DNA from: an uncultured Pseudomonadales bacterium
GTDB taxonomy: Bacteria; Pseudomonadota; Gammaproteobacteria; Pseudomonadales; Cellvibrionaceae
Direction of reading: 5' to 3'
DNA: 64,000 nucleotides
NCBI GenBank assembly: GCA_947488935.1
Contig: CANLBN010000002.1
Coordinates: 558,001-622,000, forward strand
The notes beneath the pieces were generated by a model that had not been told where the DNA came from, searched no databases, and worked only from the letters and a program-made list of their open reading frames with translations. A program made the position numbers and the translations under genes. Numbering within the stretch: the first letter of the stretch is position 1; every line of letters starts with the position of its first letter. Of this stretch, positions 38,945 through 48,297 are shown one piece after another.

Positions 38945-39826
38945 ATGATCGAACGTATTCACTTAGAGATAATTAAACAGGTTCAAGAAAAGGGGTCTTT
39001 AACTGCCGCAGCTGAATCACTATGCCTGACTCAATCGGCTCTGAGTCATACGATTAAAAAATTAGAGGGTAAGCTTGGGGCTAAGGTTTGGGAAAAAGAA
39101 GGGAGGAATTTACGATTTACCCAAATTGGTGATTTTATTTTAAAGGAGGCTTCTCGCTTACTACCACAATTAGAGCGGGCTGAAGAAGTTATTGATCAAT
39201 TTGTAGCTGGTGGCAAGGGTAGTTTATCCATCGGTATGGAATGTTACCCCTGTTATAAATGGCTATTACGGGTTGTAGAGCCTTACTTGAGCGAGTGGCC
39301 AAATATAGATGTCGATGTTAAACAGCGATTTCAGTTTGGTGGCATGTCGGCCTTATTAAATCACGAGATTGATATCCTTATTACCCCCGATCCAATGGAG
39401 AGAGAAGACGTATTGTTTACGCCAGTATTTGATTACGAGCAGGTGCTGATTGTGACGAGCGGGCACAAATTAATTAATAAAGCATTTGTAGAGCCAGCAG
39501 ATATTAGTAACGAAACTCTCTATACCTACCCAGTCGACCCAGAGCGATTAGACATTTACACCGATTTTCTTATTCCGGCACATTGCACGCCTCAGACTCA
39601 TAAAACAATTGAAGCAACAGAAATCATGTTGCAATTAGTGGCTGCGGGTAGGGGGGTATCAACATTGCCGAAGTGGTTAGTGAATGAATATATGGATTCA
39701 CTAACCATCAAGCCGATAAAGCTGGGTAAACAAGGTATACATAAGAGTATTTACTTTGGTATACGTCAATCAGATATTGGAAATGCCTATATAAAAGGCT
39801 TTTTGGAGCTAGCTAAATCCATTTAA
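38945..39826 (+). CDS. metR: LysR-type regulator MetR
   Basis: A 293-residue LysR-family protein. The winged helix is LEIIKQVQEKGSLTAAAESLCLTQSALSHTIKKLE at the N-terminus. The effector domain has GSLSIGMECYPCYKWLLRVVEPY, the MetR-like block in which homocysteine is thought to act as coactivator, and DILITPDP. It is divergent from metE, the classic arrangement. I could not find a clean TGAA-5-TTCA site in the gap. Confidence 0.93.
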   Translation: MIERIHLEIIKQVQEKGSLTAAAESLCLTQSALSHTIKKLEGKLGAKVWEKEGRNLRFTQIGDFILKEASRLLPQLERAEEVIDQFVAGGKGSLSIGMECYPCYKWLLRVVEPYLSEWPNIDVDVKQRFQFGGMSALLNHEIDILITPDPMEREDVLFTPVFDYEQVLIVTSGHKLINKAFVEPADISNETLYTYPVDPERLDIYTDFLIPAHCTPQTHKTIEATEIMLQLVAAGRGVSTLPKWLVNEYMDSLTIKPIKLGKQGIHKSIYFGIRQSDIGNAYIKGFLELAKSI

Positions 39827-39935
39827 TGTAAGTTTGTTTTAAAGGGGTCTTAGCGTTACACCAAAAATAGACATAAAAAACTTTATTTATGCTTTTTTTG
39901 CTATATGATCGCAAAACTTTTTACGAGGAGTCGTT

Positions 39936-41549
39936 ATGGCAGGGACAAAAACTAACCCTTGGGCACCCTTTAAATCTAAGGATTTTACGGTTCTCTGGCT
40001 TGCAAGTCTGTTGTCAACAACGGGCTCTAGGATGCATGAGGTTGGTGCTGGTTGGCTAATGACTTCTCTATCTACCGACCCATTTACAGTTGCTTTAGTG
40101 CAAACGGTTACAGCACTCCCTATCTTTTTATTTGCACTGACAGCAGGCGCTGTAGCGGATGTTGTTAGCCGACGAAAATTACTGATTTTTGTCGAATCAA
40201 CCATGGCAATCATTGCTATTTTATTTGCTGTGTTAATTTTTTTGGATATGATGACACCGGTATTGCTGCTTATCTTTGTCTTTATATTGGGTATTGGTGC
40301 TGCATTTGCTGCACCTGCAAAACAAGCAACAGTCCCTCAGTTAATACCAAAGTCAGATCTCCAATCAGCCATTGCTTTAAATAGCGTTGGCTTTAATCTA
40401 AGTAGAGCCATTGGCCCAGCTGTAGCAGGTGTATTGATACTCACCGTTGGTATCGTCGTACCGTTTATATTTAATGCTATAAGCTTTGCTATTATTGCAG
40501 CCGCTTATTTTTGGTGGTGCCCGGGCAGAGTTACTAACCCATTACCCAAAGAGAAAATCCCCGGTGCAGTTAAAGCTGGCCTGCGTTACGTCCGTTATAG
40601 TGAGTCACTGAGAGCGACACTCGGACGATCCTTTGCATTTTGTATATCTGCCAGTGCTTTTTGGGCATTATTACCACTCATAGTAAAAGTTGAGCTAGGT
40701 GGCGATGCGAGTTTATTTGGCCTACTAATTGGTGCGATTGGTAGTGGTGCCGTACTTGGTGTGTTTTTACTGCCAAAACTTAAACAAAAATTTACACCAC
40801 CTAAAATTATCGCATTAGCCTCAATACTTGTCTCTGTAGTGCTAATGACATCGGGGATATTTACTAGTCAACCATTAGCTATAGTCACGGCTGTTTTGTT
40901 TGGTAGTTGCTGGATTTGGATCCTATCCACATTAAATGTCTCAGCTCAGCTAGCGCTACCTGATTGGGTGCGTGCGCGAGGGTTAGCAATTTATCTAATG
41001 GTGTTTTTCGGTTCAATGAGCCTAGGCAGTATGATCTGGGGGAGTTTAGCCAGCTATATTGGTATTAGCCCTACATTGTTGGTAGCCGCCGGTACCTTAC
41101 TTTTAGGTACTTATCTCAGTCGACAATTACCGCTCAATCAAGGAAAAGCGGCCGATCTTGCACCTTCTATGCACTGGGCCGACCCTACAGTGGTTGTTGA
41201 TTCTGAAGAAGAAAAGGACTTTGTTAACGAACGCTCACCCGTGATGGTAACTATCGAATATATTGTTGATAAAAAAAATGAAGAGAAATTTTTATATTTG
41301 ATGTGTTATTTAGGGAAAGTGCGTAAGCAATATGGAGCCTATAACTGGGATATTTTAGAAGAAGCGGACCGACCCGGAACATTTATTGAGTATTTTCATG
41401 ATGTATCGTGGCTAGATCACCTGAGGCATCGTCAGCGTGTTACGGGTAAAGATCGGGAGTTGCAAGAACAAATTAATGCCTTGCATACGGGTAGTGAACC
41501 ACCTAAAACACGCCACTTTTTTGGCTCGTTAATCTATCGATGTAATTAA
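39936..41549 (+). CDS. MFS transporter with C-terminal soluble domain
   Basis: A 537-residue protein with twelve predicted membrane segments in residues about 15-405 and the loop motif AGAVADVVSRRKLLI typical of MFS exporters of the DHA3/transmembrane secretion effector type. A further soluble region, about residues 425-537, has the dimeric-ferredoxin-like block VMVTIEYIVDKKNEEKFLYLM and ends DHLRHRQRVTGKDRELQEQI. GAGGAG precedes the ATG. The substrate is unknown. Transcription is followed by a 23-bp hairpin at 41609. Confidence 0.87.
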   Translation: MAGTKTNPWAPFKSKDFTVLWLASLLSTTGSRMHEVGAGWLMTSLSTDPFTVALVQTVTALPIFLFALTAGAVADVVSRRKLLIFVESTMAIIAILFAVLIFLDMMTPVLLLIFVFILGIGAAFAAPAKQATVPQLIPKSDLQSAIALNSVGFNLSRAIGPAVAGVLILTVGIVVPFIFNAISFAIIAAAYFWWCPGRVTNPLPKEKIPGAVKAGLRYVRYSESLRATLGRSFAFCISASAFWALLPLIVKVELGGDASLFGLLIGAIGSGAVLGVFLLPKLKQKFTPPKIIALASILVSVVLMTSGIFTSQPLAIVTAVLFGSCWIWILSTLNVSAQLALPDWVRARGLAIYLMVFFGSMSLGSMIWGSLASYIGISPTLLVAAGTLLLGTYLSRQLPLNQGKAADLAPSMHWADPTVVVDSEEEKDFVNERSPVMVTIEYIVDKKNEEKFLYLMCYLGKVRKQYGAYNWDILEEADRPGTFIEYFHDVSWLDHLRHRQRVTGKDRELQEQINALHTGSEPPKTRHFFGSLIYRCN

Positions 41550-41608
41550 TGGCTAATGAGTTTACTTGCATCGCTCTAAAGTAGTTAGGGCTCTTTGAGT
41601 ATATGAAT

Positions 41609-41656
41609 AATCGGCCATATAAATATAGACTTTAGTCTATATTTATATGGCCGATT
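41609..41656. terminator. 23-bp perfect hairpin after the MFS gene
   Basis: Two perfectly complementary 23-base arms (41609-41631 and 41634-41656) flank a two-base TT loop, and an outer five- to six-base pair extension (GAATAA/TTATTC) is possible. A T-rich tract follows. The stem is AT-rich and longer than ordinary terminators. Confidence 0.75.
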
Positions 41657-42583
41657 TGCTTATTCTTTTCTTTTAGCCAATTTGAATTAACGGCATCTAA
41701 ATTTTTTATCGTTTAATTAAGAATCATGCCTTAATTTATTTTTCGACATCATTATATCTACGCTACAGCTATAAATTCTAAAAAATAATATCATCGATAG
41801 AGTTTATCAGTTAAAAAATACAAAACTAATCCATGCATAATTAATAGACTAAGCAGTTTTAAAATGTTGCTTATTGAGTACTTTTATTTTTATCAGTTTC
41901 TCGGTAACACTATAAATATAGCTATATTTATAAAAAACGTGTCTGATAAATATGAGATTAAGAAATAATAGTGAACTGTTTCGCTAAATTTAATGACTAA
42001 AGCCTAATGAATTACAAATATTAGTAGTCGATATTTTTATGAGTTGTTGAATACATCATCGAAGGTACGTATAAAATAGAAGGTCATAAATCCATCGACG
42101 GTTAGTAGTGCTTATAATAGAGTTTAAGTGGTTCTTAAAATGAGTCTAGAGTACTCATTATCTCTCTAGCAAAAGTGCATTGTAAAATACATAGAGTAAG
42201 TAACACTAATGTCTTGGTCACTATTAGTTGAGCCTTTTGAGTGTGTGGGGTAGTATTATTATGTTGTTAGTAATCTAAAAACGAATAACAAGTATCAAAT
42301 AAAGAACTAACAGAATAATAACGAAGTGAGTCACTGTTAGATGATATAGTGATTCAATAATAGTTGATCAATCACTCGAAAATAATGAAGCGATAGCCTA
42401 GACACCGCTAAAAATGTGAAGGTCAGCCAATATAGAGTTAAGTTTTACAGCTCAATACACAGATAACAGCCGCAAAATCAGACCTTACTTGCTAAAGCAG
42501 ATTATCGGGGTAGGTTACTCAGTCAGATGATTGGGACGAGTATTCGATAAATAGATCGTTACGTTTTTATTGGTGGAGATAGA
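41657..42583. other. About 0.93 kb of non-coding DNA rich in inverted repeats
   Basis: No frame longer than 60 codons lies wholly in this AT-rich stretch. It contains the perfect 22-base palindrome at 41911-41932, a 7-bp inverted repeat AATGAGT/ACTCATT (42139-42159), and a nested set at 42307-42376 (CTAACAG/CTGTTAG, AGTGAGTCACT, AGTGATT/AATCACT). It ends at the D-2-hydroxyacid dehydrogenase gene. A long regulatory region, an RNA gene or a decayed element are the options. Confidence 0.5.
41911..41932. repeat. Perfect 22-base AT-rich palindrome
   Basis: Each 11-base half is the exact reverse complement of the other, centred on GC. It is bracketed by ACAC/GTGT and TATCAG/CTGATA half-pairs, so a longer nested stem is possible. 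Just upstream, TTTCTCGGTAACA resembles half of the LacI operator seen at 52377. Confidence 0.6.
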
Positions 42584-43549
42584 ATGAGTAAAAAACCAGT
42601 AGTGCTCGTTACAAGGCAGCTCCCGAAGGCTGTTGAGCAGCGCTTGTCCCAAGATTACGATGCGCGCCTTAATGCCACTGATAAAATTTACACAACCGAT
42701 GAACTTATTACTCTTGCCGAAGGCGCAGATGCAATTATCCCTTGTCACACCGAAGACTTAAGAGGCGATGTCATTACGCGGCTGCCTGCGAGTGTTCGCG
42801 CCATTTGTTGCTTCTCTGTAGGTTATGACCACGTCAATCTCGATGCCGCTAAAGCTCGGCAAATAACCGTTACCAATACCCCCGAAGTATTAAGTGAAGC
42901 AACCGCTGAAATTGCCATGTTACTTATGCTAGGTGCAGCCCGACGTGGTTTTGAGGCACAGCAACAGATTCGTACCAATACCTGGGCCGATTGGACTGCA
43001 GCACATGATTTGGGTCTTCAAGTTTCTAATAAGCGATTGGGTATTTTAGGCATGGGGCGAGTAGGGCAGTTTATGGCGCAGTTTGCTCGCGGGTTTGGCA
43101 TGCAAATTCATTATCACAGTCGTAACCAACTTGACTCCGCCATAGAACAAGGTGCTATTTACCATGAGAGTGCTGAGGCCTTATTTTCTCATTCTGATAT
43201 TTTATCAATCCACTGTCCTGCAAACGCCGAAACTCATCACTTACTTAATGCCGAGCGTATTCAACTGCTACCAGACAACGCAATAGTTGTTAATACCTCG
43301 CGCGGAGCTGTGGTTGATGATGATGCATTAATAGAAGCTTTACAGTCAGGGAAGTTGTTTGCTGCGGGGCTCGATGTCTTTAATAATGAACCCAATATAG
43401 ACCCGCGTTACAAAACGCTCATCAATACATTTTTATTACCGCATGTTGGCAGTGCCACCATCGAGACACGCGACGCAATGGGGTTTAGGGCCTTAGATAA
43501 CCTCGATGCCATTATTGCAAACCAAAAACCAAAAGATTTATTGGTATAG
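42584..43549 (+). CDS. D-2-hydroxyacid dehydrogenase (glyoxylate/2-ketogluconate reductase type)
   Basis: A 321-residue NAD(P)-dependent enzyme interconverting 2-oxo acids and D-2-hydroxy acids. The Rossmann motif is LGILGMGRVGQFMAQFA. Catalytic residues appear as Arg in VNTSRGAVVDDDAL, Glu in FNNEPNIDP and His in LLPHVGSAT. The length agrees with GhrB-like enzymes. GGAG precedes the ATG. It is followed 146 bases later by a TRAP transporter for an acid of the same class, which suggests a shared pathway. Confidence 0.9.
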   Translation: MSKKPVVLVTRQLPKAVEQRLSQDYDARLNATDKIYTTDELITLAEGADAIIPCHTEDLRGDVITRLPASVRAICCFSVGYDHVNLDAAKARQITVTNTPEVLSEATAEIAMLLMLGAARRGFEAQQQIRTNTWADWTAAHDLGLQVSNKRLGILGMGRVGQFMAQFARGFGMQIHYHSRNQLDSAIEQGAIYHESAEALFSHSDILSIHCPANAETHHLLNAERIQLLPDNAIVVNTSRGAVVDDDALIEALQSGKLFAAGLDVFNNEPNIDPRYKTLINTFLLPHVGSATIETRDAMGFRALDNLDAIIANQKPKDLLV

Positions 43550-43695
43550 CACTAAATATCATGAGTAATCAGTCTATATGACGATTTATGTTTTTAAGTT
43601 AAAGAGTTTAGGTTACACAATTTAAGTCACACAATAAAAAGCAAAAAAGAGGTTCCAACACCATAATAATTACCATTAAACAGAGAGGAAATATA

Positions 43696-44820
43696 ATGTC
43701 AGATGACAATAAAACTGAAAAATCAATCTCGAGCCGACGAAAGTTTCTTAAAGGTGGTGCATTTGCCGCTGTAGGAGCATCCGCAGTCGGTTTTCCAATG
43801 GTGTCAACAGCAGCTGCTCCGGTTGTGCTCAAATTACAAGGCGCATGGGGAGGCGGTATTTTTAAAGAATACGCTGTTGATTATGTCAAACGTGTTAACG
43901 AAATGTCTGGTGGGTCGCTTAAAATCGATTATCTAGATGTTGGTGCCGTTGTAAAAACATCTGAGATGCAAACCGCTGTACACAAAGGTGTTATTGACGG
44001 TGCGCATATGGTGACAGCGTATTGGTACAGTAAAAATGCCGCTGCATCATTGTTTGGTACAGGCCCTTGTTGGGGTTGGTCGGCTAACCAAATGTTAGGT
44101 TGGATTCATCATGGTGGCGGTAAAGAGTTATATGAAGAGTTGATGAATGATGTGCTTAAGTTAGACATTGTTGGCTTTTTCTCAGGCCCAATGCCTGCGC
44201 AACCATTTGGTTGGTTCCGTAAAGAGGTAAACTCAGTCGCCGATATTAAAGGCCTGAAATACCGAACCGTTGGTCTTGCAGCAAATGTTATGCAAGAAAT
44301 GGGAATGTCAGTAGTACAGCTTCCTGGTGGTGAAATTCAGCCAGCGATGGAGCGTGGTTTAATTGATGCTGCTGAATTTAATAATCCAACATCGGATAAA
44401 GATTTTGGCATGCAAGATGTGGCCAAAAATTATTACTTGGCAAGTTTCCATCAATCGCAAGAATGTTTTGAAATTATTTTCAATAAAGATAGTTTCAATG
44501 CACTCTCGGCTGAGCATAAATCAATTCTAAAATATGCCGCCGAAGCTGCATCTGCAGATATGTCGTGGAAAGCACAAGACCGTTACTCAAGTGATCTTGA
44601 GAGCTTAAAGAAAGAGCATGGTGTGACAGTCCGTCGTACGTCTGATGCAATTATGGCTGCACAGCTTGAAGCGTGGGATAAAGTATTACCACGATTCATG
44701 AAGGACCCTTACTTTGCTAAAGTTGTTGCCTCACAAAAAGCGTGGATGAAACGTGTAGGCGCATTTGATCTTACCAATGCACCTGATTACAAAGGTGCTT
44801 ACCAGCATTATTTTGGTTAG
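43696..44820 (+). CDS. dctP: TRAP transporter substrate-binding protein, TakP-like
   Basis: A 374-residue periplasmic receptor with a twin-arginine signal (SSRRKFLKGGAFAAVGASAVG). Blocks such as WIHHGGGKELYEEL, GWFRKEVNSVADIKGLKYR and GGEIQPAMERGLIDAAEF resemble TakP, the 2-oxo-acid receptor of Rhodobacter, more than DctP for dicarboxylates. The likely ligand is therefore a monocarboxylic 2-oxo or hydroxy acid; this is inferred from similarity. The Tat signal suggests export in folded form. It is separated from the membrane subunits by a hairpin. Confidence 0.9.
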   Translation: MSDDNKTEKSISSRRKFLKGGAFAAVGASAVGFPMVSTAAAPVVLKLQGAWGGGIFKEYAVDYVKRVNEMSGGSLKIDYLDVGAVVKTSEMQTAVHKGVIDGAHMVTAYWYSKNAAASLFGTGPCWGWSANQMLGWIHHGGGKELYEELMNDVLKLDIVGFFSGPMPAQPFGWFRKEVNSVADIKGLKYRTVGLAANVMQEMGMSVVQLPGGEIQPAMERGLIDAAEFNNPTSDKDFGMQDVAKNYYLASFHQSQECFEIIFNKDSFNALSAEHKSILKYAAEAASADMSWKAQDRYSSDLESLKKEHGVTVRRTSDAIMAAQLEAWDKVLPRFMKDPYFAKVVASQKAWMKRVGAFDLTNAPDYKGAYQHYFG

Positions 44821-44836
44821 ATTTACATTGATGTAA

Positions 44837-44865
44837 AAAGAGGCGGCAGAGTTTGCCGTCTCTTT
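44837..44865 (+). terminator. Hairpin between dctP and dctQ
   Basis: A 12-bp stem (one G-U pair; AAAGAGGCGGCA with TGCCGTCTCTTT) with a five-base loop. Within a transporter operon this would give partial termination or protect the dctP end, allowing excess binding protein over membrane subunits. Confidence 0.75.
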
Positions 44866-44923
44866 ACTTTGTTGTAATAAGTGATTAGCTTATTAAATTT
44901 TTTATCTTCTTGAAGTAAAAATT

Positions 44924-45508
44924 ATGAATCCTTTTCTTTATTTTGTTGATAGTTTAAGTGCATGGATGGGCAAAATGTTTGCTTGGTGCATTATGCTATT
45001 AACATTTGCGACTTGTTATGAAGTGTTTATGCGCTATGCCCTAAATTCTCCTACGGCTTGGGCATTTGATATGGCTGTACAAATGTACGGATCATTATTT
45101 ATGATGGCTGGTGCTTACACCTTATCGCGCGACGGTCATGTTCGTGGTGATGTTATCCATCGTTTATTGCCGATCAAATACCGCGCAGGTATCGACCTAA
45201 CACTCTATATTATTTTTCTTATGCCAGGTGCTGTAGCACTTGTTTGGTATGGCTATGAATTTGCTTCAGACTCATGGCGTTATAAAGAAGTGAGTTGGAG
45301 TAGCCCAGCTCGTGTACAAATTTATTTCTTTAAAACAATTATTCCTATTGCTGGTTTTCTCGTATTACTGCAAGGTATTGCAGAGGCTTATCGATGCATT
45401 ATTTGTATCCGCACTGGCGCATGGCCCCCACGGTTGGCAGATGTTGAAGAAACAGAAACGCTAACTATGAATGCCACGAATGAAGAGAACGGGGAGCTAG
45501 CTAAATGA
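44924..45508 (+). CDS. dctQ: TRAP transporter small permease
   Basis: The 194-residue DctQ component has four hydrophobic segments (residues about 15-35, 50-70, 90-110, 135-155). Its MLLTFATCYEVFMRYALNSPTAW block is the family signature with the conserved ExxxRY. It forms the membrane complex with DctM, whose start overlaps it by four bases. Confidence 0.93.
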   Translation: MNPFLYFVDSLSAWMGKMFAWCIMLLTFATCYEVFMRYALNSPTAWAFDMAVQMYGSLFMMAGAYTLSRDGHVRGDVIHRLLPIKYRAGIDLTLYIIFLMPGAVALVWYGYEFASDSWRYKEVSWSSPARVQIYFFKTIIPIAGFLVLLQGIAEAYRCIICIRTGAWPPRLADVEETETLTMNATNEENGELAK

Positions 45509-46851
45509 CCGATCCACAAATTGCTATTATGATGTTGGTGCTGTTTATCGGCATCGTTTTACTGGGTTTTCCAATCGCTTTTACACTTATTGCGATGGGA
45601 CTTGGCTTTGGCTATTACGCTTATGCAAAAGCCGATTGGTTATCTAACATTTTTGATAATCGAATTTTTGATTTATTCGTACAAAATACGTTTTCGGTTA
45701 TGTCCAACGATGTGTTGGTCGCAATCCCACTGTTTCTATTTATGGGGTATATTGTCGAGCGCGCGAATATTATCGATAGACTATTTTTAAGTATTCAAAT
45801 GGCGACTCGTCATGTGCCTGGTTCAATGGCTATTGCTGCATTAGCGACTTGTGCTTTATTTGCAACGGCAACTGGTATTGTTGGCGCGGTAGTTACGTTG
45901 ATGGGTTTATTAGCTTTACCGGCAATGCTTAATGCAGGTTATGACAAAAAACTAGCGACTGGTGTTATTTGCGCCGGTGGCACCTTGGGGATCTTAATAC
46001 CCCCAAGTATTATGCTAATTGTCTATGCGGCCATTGCGCAAGTATCGCCCGTGCGTTTATATGCAGCGGCGCTGTTTCCTGGGATTATGCTAGCCAGTAT
46101 GTATATGATCTACGTGATTATTCGGGCGGTAATTAACCCCAGTTTAGCGCCAAAACCTAAAAAAGAAGATGTCCCACCACTGGGTAAGATTGTGTTTCAG
46201 TTAGTCACGTCTTTTGTGCCTCTTTTTGTACTTATTATGGGTGTACTGGGTTCTATTCTTGCGGGTATTGCAACGCCTGCTGAAGCAGCCGGTGTTGGTT
46301 CTTTTGGCGGTCTTTTATTAGCCGCAATTTATCGCTCGCTAAGCTGGGCGCGCCTTAAAGAAGCCGTTTATTTAACTGCACGTACATCTGCGATGGTGTG
46401 CTGGTTGTTTGTCGGTTCTTGGACATTTGCCTCTGTGTTTTCTTATTTAGGTGGGCACAGTTTAATCGAGACATGGATTCTTGGTTTAGGTGTAGGGGCT
46501 GTTGGCTTCCTAATTATTGCCCAGCTGATTATATTTTTCTTGGGTTGGCCGTTAGAGTGGAGTGAAATTATTATTATTTTTGTTCCTATTTTCTTACCAC
46601 TTTTAAGTGTTTTTGGTATTGATCCTTTATTTTTTGGTGTGTTGGTGGCGCTAAATTTACAAACCTCCTTCTTAACCCCGCCAATGGCGATGTCCGCCTA
46701 TTATTTAAAAGGGGTCGCCAAGGGTAGGGTGGAGTTGATGGAAATATTTACAGGGATCATGCCATATCTTGCGATTGTTCTTTTTGCAATGTTGTTGTTG
46801 TACTCGTTCCCGGGTATTGCGCTATGGCTACCGGTCGCTTTATTTGGCTAG
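45505..46851 (+). CDS. dctM: TRAP transporter large permease
   Basis: The 448-residue DctM component has about twelve membrane segments and uses a sodium gradient to move the substrate delivered by DctP. Typical blocks are LVAIPLFLFMGYIVER, FATATGIVGAVVTLMGLLALPAML, GGTLGILIPPSIMLIVYAAI and TPAEAAGVGSFGGLLLA. It overlaps dctQ by ATGA. A hairpin separates it from the amidase gene. Confidence 0.95.
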   Translation: MTDPQIAIMMLVLFIGIVLLGFPIAFTLIAMGLGFGYYAYAKADWLSNIFDNRIFDLFVQNTFSVMSNDVLVAIPLFLFMGYIVERANIIDRLFLSIQMATRHVPGSMAIAALATCALFATATGIVGAVVTLMGLLALPAMLNAGYDKKLATGVICAGGTLGILIPPSIMLIVYAAIAQVSPVRLYAAALFPGIMLASMYMIYVIIRAVINPSLAPKPKKEDVPPLGKIVFQLVTSFVPLFVLIMGVLGSILAGIATPAEAAGVGSFGGLLLAAIYRSLSWARLKEAVYLTARTSAMVCWLFVGSWTFASVFSYLGGHSLIETWILGLGVGAVGFLIIAQLIIFFLGWPLEWSEIIIIFVPIFLPLLSVFGIDPLFFGVLVALNLQTSFLTPPMAMSAYYLKGVAKGRVELMEIFTGIMPYLAIVLFAMLLLYSFPGIALWLPVALFG

Positions 46852-46858
46852 ACTTATG

Positions 46859-46892
46859 AACACCATCATTTATTGAAAAAAGTGATGGTGTT
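46859..46892 (+). terminator. Hairpin between dctM and the amidase
   Basis: AACACCATCA (46859-46868) pairs with TGATGGTGTT (46883-46892) over a 14-base loop. No strong T-run follows, so it may be an attenuator or an mRNA-stability element. Confidence 0.6.
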
Positions 46893-46920
46893 TAATACAG
46901 AAACATACGTAGAAAAATTT

Positions 46921-48249
46921 ATGACATTGTTAGAACTTAGTGTAAGTGAGGCGGTTGCCGCTATTGATGCCGGCCAAATCACATCAGAAGAATTAGTTAA
47001 GGCTTATATTAAACAAATTAATACATACGAAGAATCTGTGGGGGCATGGCAGCACTTTGATGAAGAACAAGCATTAGCCCAAGCTAGAGAGGCAGATCTG
47101 TTAAGAAAATCTGGCGCGCAAACAGGGCCATTACAAGGTATTCCTATTGGTATTAAAGATATCTTTGATACCAAAGACTATCCAACCGAAGATGGTACGG
47201 TTATTCATAAAGGGCGTACCCCAGCTTACGATGCTGGTGCGGTTGAATTTTTGCGTAAGGCCGGTGCAATCGTGATGGGTAAAACCGTTACAACTGAATA
47301 CGCGTATTTTTCTCCAGGTAAAACTAAGAACCCACTAGATCCTACACGTACACCTGGTGGTTCTTCTAGTGGTTCAGCAGCGGCTGTTGCAGCAAATATG
47401 GTGCCGTTGGCCTTGGGTACACAAACTAACGGTTCGGTTATTCGGCCAGCTTCTTTTTGTGGTGTTGTCGGTTATAAACCCACAACAGGTTTAATTTCTA
47501 GGCATCGCTCATTGTTGCAATCATTACATTTGGACCATGTTGGTATATTTGCTCGCAATGTCGGTGATGCCGCGTTGATGGCAGAGTCGCTGATGCAATA
47601 CGACCCGCGTGATCCAGCCATGAAAACGCGAATGGCACCTAATATTTTAAAATTAATAAAAGAGGGCCCACTAGTGCCCCCACGCTTAGCGTTTGTTAAG
47701 ACACCAGCGTGGGATCAAGCCGATGGCGATGTACACGATGGATTTACAGAGCTAGTAAATTTTTTAGGTGATGCCGTTGAAGAAATAGACTTAACGCATT
47801 TACTTGAGGATGTTTATCAGTGGCATAAAATTATTATGGAGGCTGATATTGCTAAAAACTTTAAAGCGGATTATGTTCGCTCTAAAGAGGCAATGAGCCC
47901 AGTGTTGTGTGAGTTAATTGAACGTGGCAATAGCTATTTGGCAGTAGATTACAACGAAGCTGTTGAGCATATTAAGGCGCTTAATGATGCAATGGATGAA
48001 ATAATGTCGGAGTACGATGCGATATTAACTCCCGCCACTACAGGTGAGGCTCCGGTTGGTCTTGAGGCAACAGGCAGCCCAATATTCTGCACGCCTTGGA
48101 CATTTTGTGGCATGCCATCTATTACCTTACCGTTATTACAAGGCTCAAATAGTATGCCGATAGGCGTACAACTGGTGTCAGAAAAGGGAGATGATGCTAG
48201 GCTATTAAGAACAGCAGATTGGCTAAATAAATTAGTTATTAGCCAATAA
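46921..48249 (+). CDS. Amidase signature family hydrolase
   Basis: A 443-residue cytoplasmic amidase. The lysine is in IPIGIKDIFDTKD, the cis-serine and nucleophile region in TPGGSSSGSAAAVAANMVPLALGTQ, and the conserved ASFCGVVGYKPTTG block follows, giving the Ser-cisSer-Lys triad of the GatA-like family. The frame extends back to 46873, but that part is inside the hairpin, so I take the ATG at 46921 (MTLLELSVSEAVAAI), which matches homologues. It is not GatA: no gatC/gatB neighbour. With the TRAP genes it suggests use of an imported amide or acid. Confidence 0.88.
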   Translation: MTLLELSVSEAVAAIDAGQITSEELVKAYIKQINTYEESVGAWQHFDEEQALAQAREADLLRKSGAQTGPLQGIPIGIKDIFDTKDYPTEDGTVIHKGRTPAYDAGAVEFLRKAGAIVMGKTVTTEYAYFSPGKTKNPLDPTRTPGGSSSGSAAAVAANMVPLALGTQTNGSVIRPASFCGVVGYKPTTGLISRHRSLLQSLHLDHVGIFARNVGDAALMAESLMQYDPRDPAMKTRMAPNILKLIKEGPLVPPRLAFVKTPAWDQADGDVHDGFTELVNFLGDAVEEIDLTHLLEDVYQWHKIIMEADIAKNFKADYVRSKEAMSPVLCELIERGNSYLAVDYNEAVEHIKALNDAMDEIMSEYDAILTPATTGEAPVGLEATGSPIFCTPWTFCGMPSITLPLLQGSNSMPIGVQLVSEKGDDARLLRTADWLNKLVISQ

Positions 48250-48297
48250 CAACCCTTGTATGAGTAAACAACTATATAAGAAAGAGAGATCAATAAT

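Noticed and set aside
47949..48293. Minus-strand frame of 114 codons inside the amidase
   Set aside because: Mirror of the amidase reading frame with no start signal or family match.
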